Source: Yoonia vestfoldensis (lineage in GTDB: Bacteria > Pseudomonadota > Alphaproteobacteria > Rhodobacterales > Rhodobacteraceae). Taken from it: a stretch of DNA of 64,000 bases. Shown here in pieces: positions 33,945 through 43,874 of this stretch. A program made the translations under genes and the position numbers. The DNA lies in the NCBI RefSeq assembly GCF_002158905.1, contig NZ_CP021431.1, forward strand, positions 2,977,001 to 3,041,000, written 5' to 3'. Below the pieces are notes generated by a model. It saw nothing but the letters and a program-made list of their open reading frames with translations, had not been told where the DNA came from and did no database searches. Each line of letters starts with the position of its first letter. Positions within the stretch are counted from its first letter, which is position 1.

Positions 33945-35366
33945 GTGACTGATCCGCAAGTTGCCCTGATGATGCTTGGCATCTTCATTATTCTCGTCTT
34001 TCTAGGTTTCCCAATCGCATTCACATTGATGGCGATGGGGATCGGGTTTGGCTATTATGCCTATTACGATCCCAGCCGGATGTGGCGGGCCTATAACCGC
34101 CTGACCGAGGACGCGGATGGCTGGACCTCTTTCACCACCTGGATAGAGGGGTTTTACAATAACAGGATCTTCGATCTCTTCGTGAACCAGACCTATACGG
34201 TGATGTCGAACGAAGTGCTGACCGCCGTGCCTTTGTTCCTCTTCATGGGCTATGTGGTTGAACGCGCCAATATCGTGGACCGCTTGTTCACGACCTTGAA
34301 CATCGCAGCCAAGGGGATGCCGGGATCGATGGGCGTTGCAGCCCTTGTCACCTGCGCCTTGTTCGCGACATCGACGGGCATCGTGGGTGCGGTTGTCACG
34401 CTGATGGGTCTGCTGGCGCTGCCCGCGATGTTGAAGGCGCGCTATGACACCAGCTTTGCATCCGGCATCATCTGCGCGGGCGGCACGCTGGGCATTCTTA
34501 TTCCGCCATCGATCATGTTGATCGTCTATGCCGCCGCCTCGGGCGTGTCGATTGTCCGGCTTTATGCGGCCGCGCTTTACCCTAGCCTGGTGCTGGTCGG
34601 GCTATACCTGACCTATATCATCGGCCGGTCGATCCTGCAGCCCAGCGTCGCCCCCAAGCCAACCAAGGAAGAAGTGCCCGACGTGCCCTTTGCCCAGCTG
34701 GCGTGGATGCTGCTGACTTCGATTTTCCCGCTCGCCTTCCTGATCCTTGCGGTTCTGGGGTCGATCCTGTTCGGTCTGGCCACCCCGACCGAGGCGGCAT
34801 CCATCGGCGCCTTGGGCGGCATGGTGCTGGCCACGGCCTATCGCGCGATGAGCTATGAGAAACTGCGCGAAAGCGTCTATCTGACCGTGCGCACCACCGC
34901 GATGGTCTGCTGGTTGTTCGTCGGGTCCTATACGTTTTCTTCGGTCTTCTCTTATCTGGGTGGCGAGCACCTGATCTCGGAATTCGTGATGGGCTTCGAG
35001 CTGACACCGTTCCAGTTCCTGATCCTGGCGCAGCTGATCATCTTCCTGCTGGGCTGGCCGCTGGAATGGTCCGAGATCATCATCATCTTCGTGCCGATCT
35101 TCTTGCCGCTTTTGCCGCTGTTCGGGGTTGATCCGCTGTTCTTCGGCATCCTTGTGGCGCTGAACCTGCAAACCTCGTTCCTGACCCCGCCAATGGCCAT
35201 GTCGGCCTATTACCTCAAGGGGATCGCGCCACCTGCGGTGCAGCTGTCGCATATCTTCAAGGGTGTGATGCCGTATCTGGGGATGGTCTTTATCTGCATG
35301 TTCTTGATGTATGAATTCCCTGGGCTGGTGTTCTCTTTGCCGGATGCGATCTATGGCACACGCTAA
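33945..35366 (+). CDS. TRAP transporter large permease (DctM)
   Basis: 473 residues with about twelve membrane segments; it begins with GTG at 33945 (VTDPQVALMMLGIF). DctM markers include the GTLGILIPPSIMLIVYA loop and NLQTSFLTPPMAMSAYYLKG near the end. It forms the transport channel of the solute-binding-protein-dependent secondary transporter. Its last codons overlap the amidase start by 14 bases, so the enzyme belongs to the transport operon. Confidence 0.92.
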   Translation: MTDPQVALMMLGIFIILVFLGFPIAFTLMAMGIGFGYYAYYDPSRMWRAYNRLTEDADGWTSFTTWIEGFYNNRIFDLFVNQTYTVMSNEVLTAVPLFLFMGYVVERANIVDRLFTTLNIAAKGMPGSMGVAALVTCALFATSTGIVGAVVTLMGLLALPAMLKARYDTSFASGIICAGGTLGILIPPSIMLIVYAAASGVSIVRLYAAALYPSLVLVGLYLTYIIGRSILQPSVAPKPTKEEVPDVPFAQLAWMLLTSIFPLAFLILAVLGSILFGLATPTEAASIGALGGMVLATAYRAMSYEKLRESVYLTVRTTAMVCWLFVGSYTFSSVFSYLGGEHLISEFVMGFELTPFQFLILAQLIIFLLGWPLEWSEIIIIFVPIFLPLLPLFGVDPLFFGILVALNLQTSFLTPPMAMSAYYLKGIAPPAVQLSHIFKGVMPYLGMVFICMFLMYEFPGLVFSLPDAIYGTR

Positions 35367-36732
35367 AGCTTCGCGCAGCGAGGGCGTGATCGCGCTTGAT
35401 CCACTGGACATGCGCGACAGGCTCGCCTCTGGCGCGCTGCGGGCGGTCGATCTGGCAACAGGCTGTATCGACCAGGTCAAACGGCGCGAAACGGATGTGC
35501 AGGCCTGGGCCTGGCTGGATGAACAGCATGTGATGGCGCAGGCCGGGCGGCTGGACACGCTGCGCAAGACGGGCCATCCCGTTGGCCCGCTGCACGGTAT
35601 GCCCATCGCGGTGAAAGATATCATCGACACCCACGGCATCCCGACCGAAAACGGCACCGTCATCGACAAGGGCCGCGTGCCTACCGAAGACGCCGTGATC
35701 GTGCGCAAGCTCAAGGCCGCAGGCGCCTATGTGATGGGCAAGACGGTCACGACCGAGCTGGCCTATATCGCCCCCGGCAAGACCCGTAATCCGGTCAATC
35801 CCGACCATACGCCCGGCGGATCATCGCAAGGATCGGCCGCAGCGGTCGGTGCGGGGATGGTGCCGCTGGCAATAGGAACCCAGACAGGCGGGTCGGTGAT
35901 CCGGCCTGCGTCCTATTGCGGGGTGGTGGGGTTCAAGCCCAGCTTTGGCCTGATCCCGCGCACGGGTATCTTGCCGCAATCACCCGCGCTCGACACGGTC
36001 GGGGTCTTTGCGACCAGCGTGGCGGGCGTCGCGATGCTGGCAGATGTCTTATGCGGCGATGATCCGGCCGATCCCGCAACCAGGCTATCGGCGCCACCAC
36101 GGATGCTCGCCACGGCCTTGTCCGATGTGCCGGTCCGTCCGACGCTGGCCGTCGTGGCACAGATGCCGGGCGATACACCCGCCTCTGAGGATATGACGCT
36201 GGCGATGCAGGAATTATCCGGCCTTTTGGGCGAGGATGCCTTTGCGCTGATCCTGCCGCAGCTTTTCGACGAGGCCGCCAAGATCCGCGAGCGGATCAAC
36301 TTTGCCGAGATGGCGAAATGCTATTACGCCTATGAACGGCGCGGGCGGCCGCAATTGTCAGATGTCACCTTGGCCGCGATTGACGCGGGCAAGGCTGTGC
36401 TGGCCCGCGATTACATCGCCGCACTCGACTGGCCAAAGCTGCTGAATGCGGCGCTGGATGAAATCTTCGACCGCTGCGATGCGATCATCTGCCCTGCGAC
36501 GCCGACATCTGCCCCCGCGGGGCTGTCATCGACGGGCAGTGCGGTCTATAACGGATTATGGACGCTCTGCGGCGTGCCAGTTGTGACGCTGCCGCTGTTC
36601 GAGGATGCGACCGGCCTGCCGATGGGCCTGCAAATGGTTGGCCGCCGGGGCAATGATGCCCGATTGCTGCGCACGGCGCGGTGGTTGACAAATGAAATCA
36701 AAGATACAAGCGGAGTAATGACCGATGTTTGA
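35353..36732 (+). CDS. Amidase-signature hydrolase
   Basis: 459 residues with the amidase Ser-cisSer-Lys triad: Lys88 (IAVKDIID), the serines around 157-158 in GGSSQGS and Ser181 in GTQTGGSVIRPAS. The substrate is not known, but the ATG lies inside the DctM gene, so it probably hydrolyses what the TRAP transporter brings in. An ATG 14 codons upstream is less likely because it would extend further into dctM. Its stop overlaps the next small gene. Confidence 0.9.
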   Translation: MAHAKASRSEGVIALDPLDMRDRLASGALRAVDLATGCIDQVKRRETDVQAWAWLDEQHVMAQAGRLDTLRKTGHPVGPLHGMPIAVKDIIDTHGIPTENGTVIDKGRVPTEDAVIVRKLKAAGAYVMGKTVTTELAYIAPGKTRNPVNPDHTPGGSSQGSAAAVGAGMVPLAIGTQTGGSVIRPASYCGVVGFKPSFGLIPRTGILPQSPALDTVGVFATSVAGVAMLADVLCGDDPADPATRLSAPPRMLATALSDVPVRPTLAVVAQMPGDTPASEDMTLAMQELSGLLGEDAFALILPQLFDEAAKIRERINFAEMAKCYYAYERRGRPQLSDVTLAAIDAGKAVLARDYIAALDWPKLLNAALDEIFDRCDAIICPATPTSAPAGLSSTGSAVYNGLWTLCGVPVVTLPLFEDATGLPMGLQMVGRRGNDARLLRTARWLTNEIKDTSGVMTDV

Positions 36733-36880
36733 CCGCGCCCTTGCGATTTTCGCCTTCATCATGCTTTGCGGCTTTATTGCGATCCTTGTGATCGAGCTGG
36801 GAAGGCTGGATATCACCGTGATCGCAGCGATCACCCTTGCCCTTGCAGGCTGGGATGTGCTGGGCCGCAAGAAAAGCTGA
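36725..36880 (+). CDS. Small membrane protein of 51 residues
   Basis: MFDRALAIFAFIMLCGFIAI continues LVIELGRLDITVIAAITLAL and ends AGWDVLGRKKS. Two hydrophobic segments (about 6-24 and 28-43) give a hairpin membrane protein with a basic C-terminal tail. The ATG overlaps the amidase stop by 8 bases and GGAG lies 10 bases upstream, so it is coupled to the TRAP-amidase operon. I do not recognise the family; a small accessory subunit of the transporter is one possibility. Confidence 0.7.
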   Translation: MFDRALAIFAFIMLCGFIAILVIELGRLDITVIAAITLALAGWDVLGRKKS

Positions 36881-36882
36881 AA

Positions 36883-36917
36883 CATCGGCATCACGGATCT
36901 TTCCGGCCGATGCTTTT
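36883..36917 (+). terminator. Candidate terminator after the TRAP operon
   Basis: CATCGGC (36883-36889) pairs with GCCGATG (36906-36912), and an inner CGGA/TCCG pair extends the stem; CTTTT follows. It lies directly after the small membrane protein stop. Confidence 0.6.
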
Positions 36918-37035
36918 GCAAACTTGCGTGTTCTGTTCCCCCCAAAGGCTGCCTTTTCCTGAAAACCGCTTGACCTTTGTCGCCCCGACAGGTTGAACGG
37001 CGCTGATAATTGATGTGGGAAACAGGTGTTTTCAG

Positions 37036-38853
37036 ATGAACGACCAGAACCGTAACCTCATCCTTGCGACGCTTCTCAGCTTTGCCGTGATCATGACATG
37101 GACGCTGATGTTCCCGCCCGAGGAAATCGCTGTCGATCCCGCAGCACAGGTTGCGACCCAATCGGTTGATCCAACCGTGCCGCTGGCGGACCCGGCGACG
37201 TCCGCCGCTACCGCGCCCGGTGCCACCGAAGACCCCACGATCACGGTCGCGCGCGTGCCGATTGAAACCCCCGAGTTGACCGGCTCTATTTCCATGCTGG
37301 GCGGGCGGATCGACGATCTGGCGCTGACCGATTACCGCGAAACGCTGGATGATGGCGCGCCGATCGTGCGCCTGCTGCGCCCCGTGGGCGAAGAAGATGC
37401 CTATTTCGCAACCTTCGGCTGGACCGCGACCGAGGGGATCGACCCAGCCGCCGTGCCCGGCCCCGATACGATCTGGTCCGTCGAAAGCGGTGACAGGCTG
37501 ACACCATCCACGCCCGTGACGCTGGTCTGGGACAATGGCGCCGGCCAGATTTTCCGCACCGAGATTTCGGTCGATGACCGGTTCATGTTCAGCTTTGCCC
37601 AAAGCATCGAAAACATCGGCGAGGCGGCGGTCACCGCCCGGCCTTATGGTATTGTGCGGCGGCATGGCGAACCATCGGATGCGAAACGCTTTTTCATCCT
37701 GCACGAAGGTCTGGTGCGGATGTCCGATGGCGAGCTGGAAGAAACCACCTATCGCAATATCCCCGATTACGTCTTTGACGAGCGCGAACGCACCTTGGCC
37801 GAACGCATCGAGGTGCAGCAATCCGGCTGGATCGGCTATACCGACCATTACTGGATGACCACGCTGATCCCGCAAGCGGGCACGCCGTTCCGGTCCACAT
37901 CCAAATATTTCGAAGCGCGTGATCTCTATCAGGTCGAGGCCGTGATGCCCCCCAGCCTGGTGGCTGCCGGTCAAACCGCCACGGTCACGACCCGCCTCTT
38001 CGCCGGTGCCAAGGAATGGGAAGCCATCCGTGACTATGAAGAACAAGGCGGCGTCGAGCGGTTTCTGGACAGTATCGATTGGGGTTGGTTCTTTTTCCTG
38101 ACCAAACCCATCTTCTGGCTGCTGCATACGCTGAACATCTATATCGGCAATATGGGCTGGTCGATCCTGGCGCTGACGCTGATCCTCAAGGCGCTGGTGC
38201 TGCCCTTGGCCTATAAATCCTATGTCTCGATGGCGCGGATGAAAGAGCTTCAGCCCGAGATGGAAAAGCTCAAGGAACGCGCCGGCGACGACCGCCAAGC
38301 CATGCAGCAAGGCATGATGAAGCTCTATAAGGAAAACAAGGTCAATCCGGCGGCGGGCTGTTTGCCGATCCTGTTGCAGATCCCGATCTTTTTCTCGCTT
38401 TACAAGGTGATCTTTGTCACGATCGAATTGCGCCATGCGCCATGGATTGGCTGGATCGACGATCTGAGCGCGCCGGACCCGTCCTCGATCATCAACCTGT
38501 TTGGCCTGTTGCCCTATGCGGCACCCGATCCGGGCTCGATCCTGTCGCTGATCTTTATCGGTGTGCTGCCGATCCTGCTGGGCGTGTCGATGTGGATGCA
38601 GCAAAAGCTGAACCCGGCCCCGACCGACCCGACGCAGCAGATGATCTTTGCCTGGATGCCATGGGTGTTCATGTTCATGCTGGGCGGTTTCGCATCCGGT
38701 CTGGTGCTCTACTGGATCGCCAACAACATCATCACCTTCGTGCAGCAATATGCGATCATGCGCAGCCACGGGGCGAAACCGGATGTCTTTGGCAATATCA
38801 AATCGGGGCTGAAACGCAAAAAGGCAGATGCGGAAAGCAAGCCTGACAAATAG
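37036..38853 (+). CDS. yidC: Membrane protein insertase YidC
   Basis: 605 residues, the usual size of Gram-negative YidC. The N-terminal helix (LILATLLSFAVIMTWTLMF) is followed by the large periplasmic domain (to about 345) and the conserved insertase core (FFLTKPIFWLLHTLN, KPIF; then PAAGCLPILLQIPIFFSLYKVI, MIFAWMPWVFMFMLGGFASGLVLYWIANNI). It inserts membrane proteins alone or with SecYEG. ATG at 37036 is preceded by GGTGTTTTCAG. Unlike many genomes it is not beside rpmH-rnpA; engB follows 15 bases later. Confidence 0.97.
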   Translation: MNDQNRNLILATLLSFAVIMTWTLMFPPEEIAVDPAAQVATQSVDPTVPLADPATSAATAPGATEDPTITVARVPIETPELTGSISMLGGRIDDLALTDYRETLDDGAPIVRLLRPVGEEDAYFATFGWTATEGIDPAAVPGPDTIWSVESGDRLTPSTPVTLVWDNGAGQIFRTEISVDDRFMFSFAQSIENIGEAAVTARPYGIVRRHGEPSDAKRFFILHEGLVRMSDGELEETTYRNIPDYVFDERERTLAERIEVQQSGWIGYTDHYWMTTLIPQAGTPFRSTSKYFEARDLYQVEAVMPPSLVAAGQTATVTTRLFAGAKEWEAIRDYEEQGGVERFLDSIDWGWFFFLTKPIFWLLHTLNIYIGNMGWSILALTLILKALVLPLAYKSYVSMARMKELQPEMEKLKERAGDDRQAMQQGMMKLYKENKVNPAAGCLPILLQIPIFFSLYKVIFVTIELRHAPWIGWIDDLSAPDPSSIINLFGLLPYAAPDPGSILSLIFIGVLPILLGVSMWMQQKLNPAPTDPTQQMIFAWMPWVFMFMLGGFASGLVLYWIANNIITFVQQYAIMRSHGAKPDVFGNIKSGLKRKKADAESKPDK

Positions 38854-38868
38854 GAATGCCCAAGCAAG

Positions 38869-39516
38869 ATGGAACTGCGATTCCCCCAAGCGCCCGACCC
38901 TGATGACACCTCCAAAGAGGCCGGGCGCATGCTGTTCGCGGGCGAAACCACCTTTGTCAAAGGTGTGGTCGCCATGGATGGCCTGCCGCCCGCCGATCGG
39001 ATCGAGGTCTGCTTTGCAGGCCGGTCCAATGTCGGCAAATCATCCCTGATCAATGCGCTGACCGGCCGCAAAGGGCTGGCGCGCGCCTCCAACACGCCCG
39101 GCCGCACGCAGGAAATCAACTTTTTCACCGCAGGCGATATCTATGTCGTCGATTTGCCGGGCTACGGATTCGCGAATGCCCCTGTCGCGGTGGTCGAAAA
39201 ATGGCAGCGCCTGTTGAAACAATATCTGCAAGGCCGCCAGACCCTGCGCCGTGTGTTCGTGCTGATCGACGCGCGCCATGGCGCCAAGGCCGTGGACGAG
39301 GAAATCATGTCCCTGCTTGACGCCTCGGCCGTGACCTTTCAGGTGGTGATGACCAAGGTCGATAAATTGCGCGGCGATGCGCTGGCGGATTCGCTGGCCA
39401 AGACCCGCGCGGCGCTGGTCAAACACCCAGCCGCCTATCCCGAGCTGATCCTGACATCGGCCGAAAAAGGTGACGGCATCCCCACATTGCGCGCCATCAT
39501 CGCAGGGATCTCATGA
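38869..39516 (+). CDS. engB: Ribosome biogenesis GTPase EngB (YihA/YsxC)
   Basis: 215 residues with G1 GRSNVGKSS (51-59), G3 DLPGYG (95-100), G4 TKVDK (162-166) and G5 TSAEKGDG. The [11 protein letters not shown] switch region is typical of EngB. It helps mature the large ribosomal subunit. It lies 15 bases after yidC, and its stop overlaps the region where argB could start. Confidence 0.96.
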   Translation: MELRFPQAPDPDDTSKEAGRMLFAGETTFVKGVVAMDGLPPADRIEVCFAGRSNVGKSSLINALTGRKGLARASNTPGRTQEINFFTAGDIYVVDLPGYGFANAPVAVVEKWQRLLKQYLQGRQTLRRVFVLIDARHGAKAVDEEIMSLLDASAVTFQVVMTKVDKLRGDALADSLAKTRAALVKHPAAYPELILTSAEKGDGIPTLRAIIAGIS

Positions 39517-39533
39517 AGAAAAGGACCGCCGAC

Positions 39534-40388
39534 ATGAACCGTGACTGGATCGCGACCGCCCGCACCCTGTCCGAGGCCCTGCCCTATCTGCAACGCTATT
39601 CCGGCGCTGTTGTCGTCGTGAAATTCGGCGGCAATGCCATGGGCGACGCCGATGCGATGGCCGAATTCGCCCGCGATATCGTGCTGATGAAACAGGTCGG
39701 CATGAACCCTGTCGTCGTGCATGGCGGCGGGCCGATGATCAACCAGATGCTCGACAAGCTCGGCATCAAGACCGAATTCGTGCGCGGCCAGCGGGTGACC
39801 GATCAGGACACGGTCGAAGTCGTCGAAATGGTGCTGACCGGCCTTGTGAACAAACGCATCGTGCAGGCGATCATGGACGAAGGCGGGCGCGCTGTCGGCC
39901 TGTCGGGCAAGGATGACGATCTGATGGTCGCCGAGGCGCTGAACCCCGAACTGGGCTTTGTCGGCCGTCCTGTGGAAATGAATGTGCAAGTTTTGCGCGA
40001 TCTGAACGCGGCGGGGATCATTCCCGTCGTGGCCCCCGTCGCCACCGGCATGGATATGCTGGAAACCTTCAACGTGAACGGCGACACGGCGGCCGGTGCG
40101 ATCGCAGGCGCGCTCAAGGCGGACCGCCTGTTGTTGCTGACCGATGTGCCCGGCATCAAGGATGCCAGTGGCGAGGTTGTGACCCAGCTGACCCCCGATC
40201 AGGTCCGCGCGATGATCGCCGATGGCACGATCAATGGCGGCATGATCCCCAAGGCCGAAACCGCGCTGTTGGCAGTGGAACAAGGCGTGCGCGCGGTGGT
40301 GATCCTTGACGGGCGGCTGCCCAATGCCAGCCTGCTGGAACTCTTCACCGAACATGGCGCCGGATCCATCATCCGCGAGCCACGCTGA
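39534..40388 (+). CDS. argB: Acetylglutamate kinase
   Basis: 284 residues with the ArgB motifs [67 protein letters not shown] and GGMIPKAE. It catalyses the second step of arginine synthesis. ATG at 39534 follows AAAAGGA with an 8-base spacer; an ATG at 39513 overlapping the engB stop would add seven residues and is also possible. Next gene starts 2 bases after its stop. Confidence 0.96.
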   Translation: MNRDWIATARTLSEALPYLQRYSGAVVVVKFGGNAMGDADAMAEFARDIVLMKQVGMNPVVVHGGGPMINQMLDKLGIKTEFVRGQRVTDQDTVEVVEMVLTGLVNKRIVQAIMDEGGRAVGLSGKDDDLMVAEALNPELGFVGRPVEMNVQVLRDLNAAGIIPVVAPVATGMDMLETFNVNGDTAAGAIAGALKADRLLLLTDVPGIKDASGEVVTQLTPDQVRAMIADGTINGGMIPKAETALLAVEQGVRAVVILDGRLPNASLLELFTEHGAGSIIREPR

Positions 40389-40390
40389 GG

Positions 40391-41029
40391 ATGACCGCCA
40401 GCGCCCTTGACGCGGCATTGGCCCGGCACGGGCTACATGTCGCGGGCGCGTTCCAGATCCGGCCGGATGATGCATTGCCGCGCAAGGACGGATCATTGGT
40501 CCTGATCAGCCCGGCAGAACCCAGCTTCTGGCCCATCTTCACCGCCAGCCCCGAATATCGCGACGGCCAGCCCGACCCGATGGACCGCTGGTCGCGGCGG
40601 ATCGGTGATGCGCTGGCAGGCGATTTCGACGCGCTGGCGCTTTACCCCTTTGGCGGCGCACCGTTCCTGCCCTTCTATACCTGGGCGCTCCGGTCTGGCC
40701 GGGCTTGGGCCTCGCCGATCGGGTTTCTGGTGCATGACACAGGCGGGCTGTTCATCTCTTACCGGATGGCGCTGCTGGTGCCGTGGCGCGTCCCCGCATC
40801 CACAAGCACATTCCCCTGCGACAGCTGCGCAGACCAACCATGCGCCAGCGCCTGCCCTGTGGGGGCCTTTGCCGATGGCTATGACGTTGCGGCCTGCAAG
40901 GATCACTTGCGCAGCCCGGCGGGACAGGATTGCATGACCCAAGGCTGCGCCGCGCGCCAGGCCTGCCCGCTGGGCCAAGGCCGTCGCCTGCCCGCCCATG
41001 CCGCCTTTCATATGAGGTCTTTTCTATGA
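40391..41029 (+). CDS. Iron-sulfur protein of unknown role (ferredoxin-like C-terminus)
   Basis: 212 residues. Cysteines 143, 146, 151 and 155 form CDSCADQPCASACP, and further cysteines at 181, 186 and 192 (CMTQGCAARQACP) complete what looks like a 4Fe-4S-containing tail, somewhat like the ferredoxin part of epoxyqueuosine reductase. The N-terminal 130 residues show no familiar domain. It is squeezed between argB and sixA with overlaps, a position I cannot explain. No enzymatic role can be claimed. Confidence 0.8.
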   Translation: MTASALDAALARHGLHVAGAFQIRPDDALPRKDGSLVLISPAEPSFWPIFTASPEYRDGQPDPMDRWSRRIGDALAGDFDALALYPFGGAPFLPFYTWALRSGRAWASPIGFLVHDTGGLFISYRMALLVPWRVPASTSTFPCDSCADQPCASACPVGAFADGYDVAACKDHLRSPAGQDCMTQGCAARQACPLGQGRRLPAHAAFHMRSFL

Positions 41030-41541
41030 CGCTCACATTGATCCTGATCCGCCATGCAAAATCCGGCTGGGACGATCCTTTCGCACAAGATCATGCCCGC
41101 GTGCTGAACAGCCGTGGTCGGGCCGCGGCCCCCGCCATCGGCGCATGGCTCGCCGCCCAAGGGCATCTGCCAGAGCTGGTTTTATGCTCTGATGCCGCGC
41201 GCACGCAGGAAACAGCGGCGCTGATCCTGCCACATCTTGCGCCCGCGCCGGCGTTGCAGCTGGTACCTGCGCTTTATCACGCCAGCCCCGATACGATGCT
41301 GGACCAGCTGCGCAAACAGACCGCCCGCAGCGTGGCGATGATCGGGCATAATCCGGGCATCGCCATGTTCGCCGCAGGCATGATCAGCCAGCGCCCCGCG
41401 CATCCGCGCTTTGGCGATTACCCAACCTGCGCCACCTGCGTGATCACCTTCGACATCGACCATTGGGGCAATGCCGCCCGCCACAGCGGCAGCTGCGCAG
41501 CTTTCATCACCCCCGCCGACCTGCCCATCTTCAGAGCGTAA
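41026..41541 (+). CDS. Histidine phosphatase, SixA-like
   Basis: 171 residues starting MTLTLILIRHAKSGW with the RHxK/RHG phosphatase motif (Arg9, His10). A second His lies in MIGHNPGIAMFAAG. This is the SixA branch that dephosphorylates phosphohistidine in signalling proteins; other small-molecule phosphatase roles are possible. The ATG overlaps the upstream stop as ATGA. Its TAA stop codon is also the first three bases of the 21-base repeat at 41539. Confidence 0.88.
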   Translation: MTLTLILIRHAKSGWDDPFAQDHARVLNSRGRAAAPAIGAWLAAQGHLPELVLCSDAARTQETAALILPHLAPAPALQLVPALYHASPDTMLDQLRKQTARSVAMIGHNPGIAMFAAGMISQRPAHPRFGDYPTCATCVITFDIDHWGNAARHSGSCAAFITPADLPIFRA

Positions 41542-41559
41542 ATATCCCCGCCGGAGGCC
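41539..41559. repeat. 21-base gene-end repeat, copy 2
   Basis: TAAATATCCCC followed by GCCGGAGGCC; the reverse complement of the copy at 10298-10318 with no mismatch. It begins with the sixA stop codon and ends 13 bases before the stop of the convergent bztD gene. AGAAAGTTTTTCTT follows, comparable to the A/T-rich stretch beside copy 1. Confidence 0.7.
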
Positions 41560-41572
41560 AGAAAGTTTTTCT

Positions 41573-42367
41573 TCAATGCCCCAGGATCTGGCTCAGGAAC
41601 AGCTTGGTCCGTTCAGATTGCGGGTTGTTAAAGAATTCTTCCGGCTCGTTCTGCTCGACGATCTGGCCCTGATCCATGAAAATCACACGGTTCGCCACCT
41701 GACGGGCAAAGCCCATCTCGTGCGTGACGCAGAGCATGGTCATGCCATCCTCGGCTAGGCTGACCATCGTATCCAAGACTTCCTTGATCATTTCAGGGTC
41801 CAGCGCCGATGTCGGTTCATCAAACAGCATGATCCGCGGACGCATGCACAAGGACCGCGCAATGGCGACGCGCTGCTGCTGGCCGCCTGACAGCTGACCG
41901 GGGTATTTCAGCGCCTGTTCGGGGATCTTGACCTTGGTCAGGAAATGCATCGCAATTTCCTCGGCCTCGCGCTTGGGGATCTTGCGCACCCAGATCGGGG
42001 CCAACGTGCAGTTTTCCAAGATCGTCAGATGCGGGAAAAGGTTGAAATGCTGGAACACCATCCCGACCTCGGACCGGATCCGGTCGACGTTCTTCAGATC
42101 GGATGACAGCACCGTACCATCCACGGTGATCTGGCCTTTTTGATGTTCTTCCAGCGCGTTGATGCAGCGGATCAGCGTCGATTTGCCAGAGCCGGACGGG
42201 CCCGCAATGACGATCCGTTCACCGCGCTGCACCGTCAGGTCGATGTCGCGCAGCACATGAAAGGTGCCATACCATTTGTTCATGTTACGGATTTCAATCG
42301 CCACCTCATCCGAGACATTGGCGGCGATCCGCGCCATGCCGGCGGTATCCAGTTCAACTTGTGCCAT
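41573..42367 (-). CDS. bztD: Glutamate/glutamine/aspartate/asparagine ABC transporter ATP-binding protein
   Basis: 264 residues with Walker [11 protein letters not shown]-loop [17 protein letters not shown], signature [15 protein letters not shown], Walker [14 protein letters not shown] and switch VTHEMGFA, the pattern of polar amino acid importers. Its gene follows the BztB and BztC-type permeases, matching the Rhodobacter capsulatus bztABCD order. It energises uptake of acidic amino acids and their amides. Confidence 0.93.
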   Translation of the reverse strand: MAQVELDTAGMARIAANVSDEVAIEIRNMNKWYGTFHVLRDIDLTVQRGERIVIAGPSGSGKSTLIRCINALEEHQKGQITVDGTVLSSDLKNVDRIRSEVGMVFQHFNLFPHLTILENCTLAPIWVRKIPKREAEEIAMHFLTKVKIPEQALKYPGQLSGGQQQRVAIARSLCMRPRIMLFDEPTSALDPEMIKEVLDTMVSLAEDGMTMLCVTHEMGFARQVANRVIFMDQGQIVEQNEPEEFFNNPQSERTKLFLSQILGH

Positions 42368-42379
42368 GATACTCTCTCC

Positions 42380-43873
42380 TCAGCGGTGGTCGGTCTGGAG
42401 ACGGCGCTCCAGATACATTGAATAACGGGACATGAAGAAGCAGAACATGAAGAACAGCCCCCCCACAAAGATGTAAAGTTCCCAATAGATGCCGTTCCAT
42501 TCGCTGGTGGCGCGGATCGCATTGGTCAGGCCCAGCGGATCACGCAGACCGATGAAGACCACCAAAGTCGTATCCTTGAACAGGCCGATAAAGGTGTTCA
42601 CGATGCCCGGGATCGAGATTTTCAGCGCCTGCGGCAAGATGATCAGCCGCATGGATTTCCAGTAATCCAGCCCCAGCGAATCCGCCGCCTCATATTGGCC
42701 CTTGGGCAAGGCGGCCAGCCCGCCGCGCACCACCTCGGCCAGATAGGCAGAGGCAAAGAGTGTCACCATGATGATCACCCGCAACAGCAAGTCGAACGTG
42801 GTGCCAGGTGGCAGGAAGTAATTCAGCAGGGTAGAGGCTGTGAACAGCCAGACGATCAGCGGCACGCCGCGGATCACCTCGATGAAAGACACGCAGACCC
42901 ATTTGATCAGCGGCATCGACGATTGCCGCCCCAGTGCCAGCGCAATGCCCAATGGCAATGACAGCACGATCCCCGAGGTGCCGATGATGATGGCCAGCAT
43001 GAAGCCGCCGAAATTATCGGATGGGATGTAAGGCAGCCCCCAAGGCATTGCCGCATCCAGCGCCCCGCGCAGCTGCGGCAGCAAGGGGAACAGCCCGTCG
43101 ACGCCAATCGCGCCCAGCGGGTTCATGAAGATCGCCAGAAACACCACCAGCGACACGATCAATCCGCCCAGGCTGCCAATGAACCCGGCGGCATAGCGCC
43201 CGGCCATGATCGTGGCCAAAAGGCCCAGCGCCACCAGCGCTGGCAGCCAGACCGACCCGCCCCACAGCAGGAAAAATGCGATGAACGGATAGATCAGCGA
43301 AAAGATCAGCAAACTGCGTGGCAGGTTGGAATAAAGGATCGGCGCCACGGCCACGACCAGCAAGGCCAGCGCCGCCAGCGGCCGCCAATAGCCAAAGAAA
43401 AAGATCGCGGCATTGCTGACGTCGTCTTTCATCGCCGAAATAAAGGCAACTTGCTGCGTGGCGTTGAAACCACCGCCAAAGACCACCTCTGCGCCACCGG
43501 CGGCGGCCAGTTCCTCGGCATAAAACAGCCGTGCCAGCACCGGATTGTCCGTTGGATAGAACCCGAACAACATCTGCAGCCAGCGTTCGTTGATGACCGC
43601 CCAGCAAGCGGCGCTTTCCAGCCCGCGCGCATCGCGGATTTCACGGCATTCATTCAGCGAGCCTGCGTCCCAGATCCCGTTGAAAACCCACGGCAGCGTG
43701 CCCGACAGGACCGACCAGACGACATAGATCGCGAGGATCGTCATCAAGGAATTGAACCATCCGGCGAACAGGTTTTCGCGCAGCCATTTGATCACACCGG
43801 CCGTGCCCGGCGGCGGCGGCGATTCAGGCAGCATATCGCTGCGGACATAGGCGACTTTTGGTGCTCCGCTCAT
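42380..43873 (-). CDS. bztC: Acidic amino acid/amide ABC transporter permease
   Basis: 497 residues, much longer than ordinary amino-acid permeases, as expected for BztC/AapM. An N-terminal part with membrane helices and a large periplasmic loop (DAGSLNECREIRDARGLESAAC) precedes the HisM-like core (SLPLGIALALGRQSSMPLIKWVCVSFIEVIRGVPLIVWLF, then EVVRGGLAALPKGQYEAADSLGLD). It forms the channel with BztB. One base separates it from the bztB stop. Confidence 0.93.
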   Translation of the reverse strand: MSGAPKVAYVRSDMLPESPPPPGTAGVIKWLRENLFAGWFNSLMTILAIYVVWSVLSGTLPWVFNGIWDAGSLNECREIRDARGLESAACWAVINERWLQMLFGFYPTDNPVLARLFYAEELAAAGGAEVVFGGGFNATQQVAFISAMKDDVSNAAIFFFGYWRPLAALALLVVAVAPILYSNLPRSLLIFSLIYPFIAFFLLWGGSVWLPALVALGLLATIMAGRYAAGFIGSLGGLIVSLVVFLAIFMNPLGAIGVDGLFPLLPQLRGALDAAMPWGLPYIPSDNFGGFMLAIIIGTSGIVLSLPLGIALALGRQSSMPLIKWVCVSFIEVIRGVPLIVWLFTASTLLNYFLPPGTTFDLLLRVIIMVTLFASAYLAEVVRGGLAALPKGQYEAADSLGLDYWKSMRLIILPQALKISIPGIVNTFIGLFKDTTLVVFIGLRDPLGLTNAIRATSEWNGIYWELYIFVGGLFFMFCFFMSRYSMYLERRLQTDHR

Positions 43874-43874
43874 C

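Noticed and set aside
36556..38889. A 777-codon open frame on the minus strand
   Set aside because: It lies antisense to yidC and the end of the amidase. Its composition (Arg/His/Gln-rich, no domain) is that of a GC-rich shadow frame, while the plus strand gives textbook YidC.
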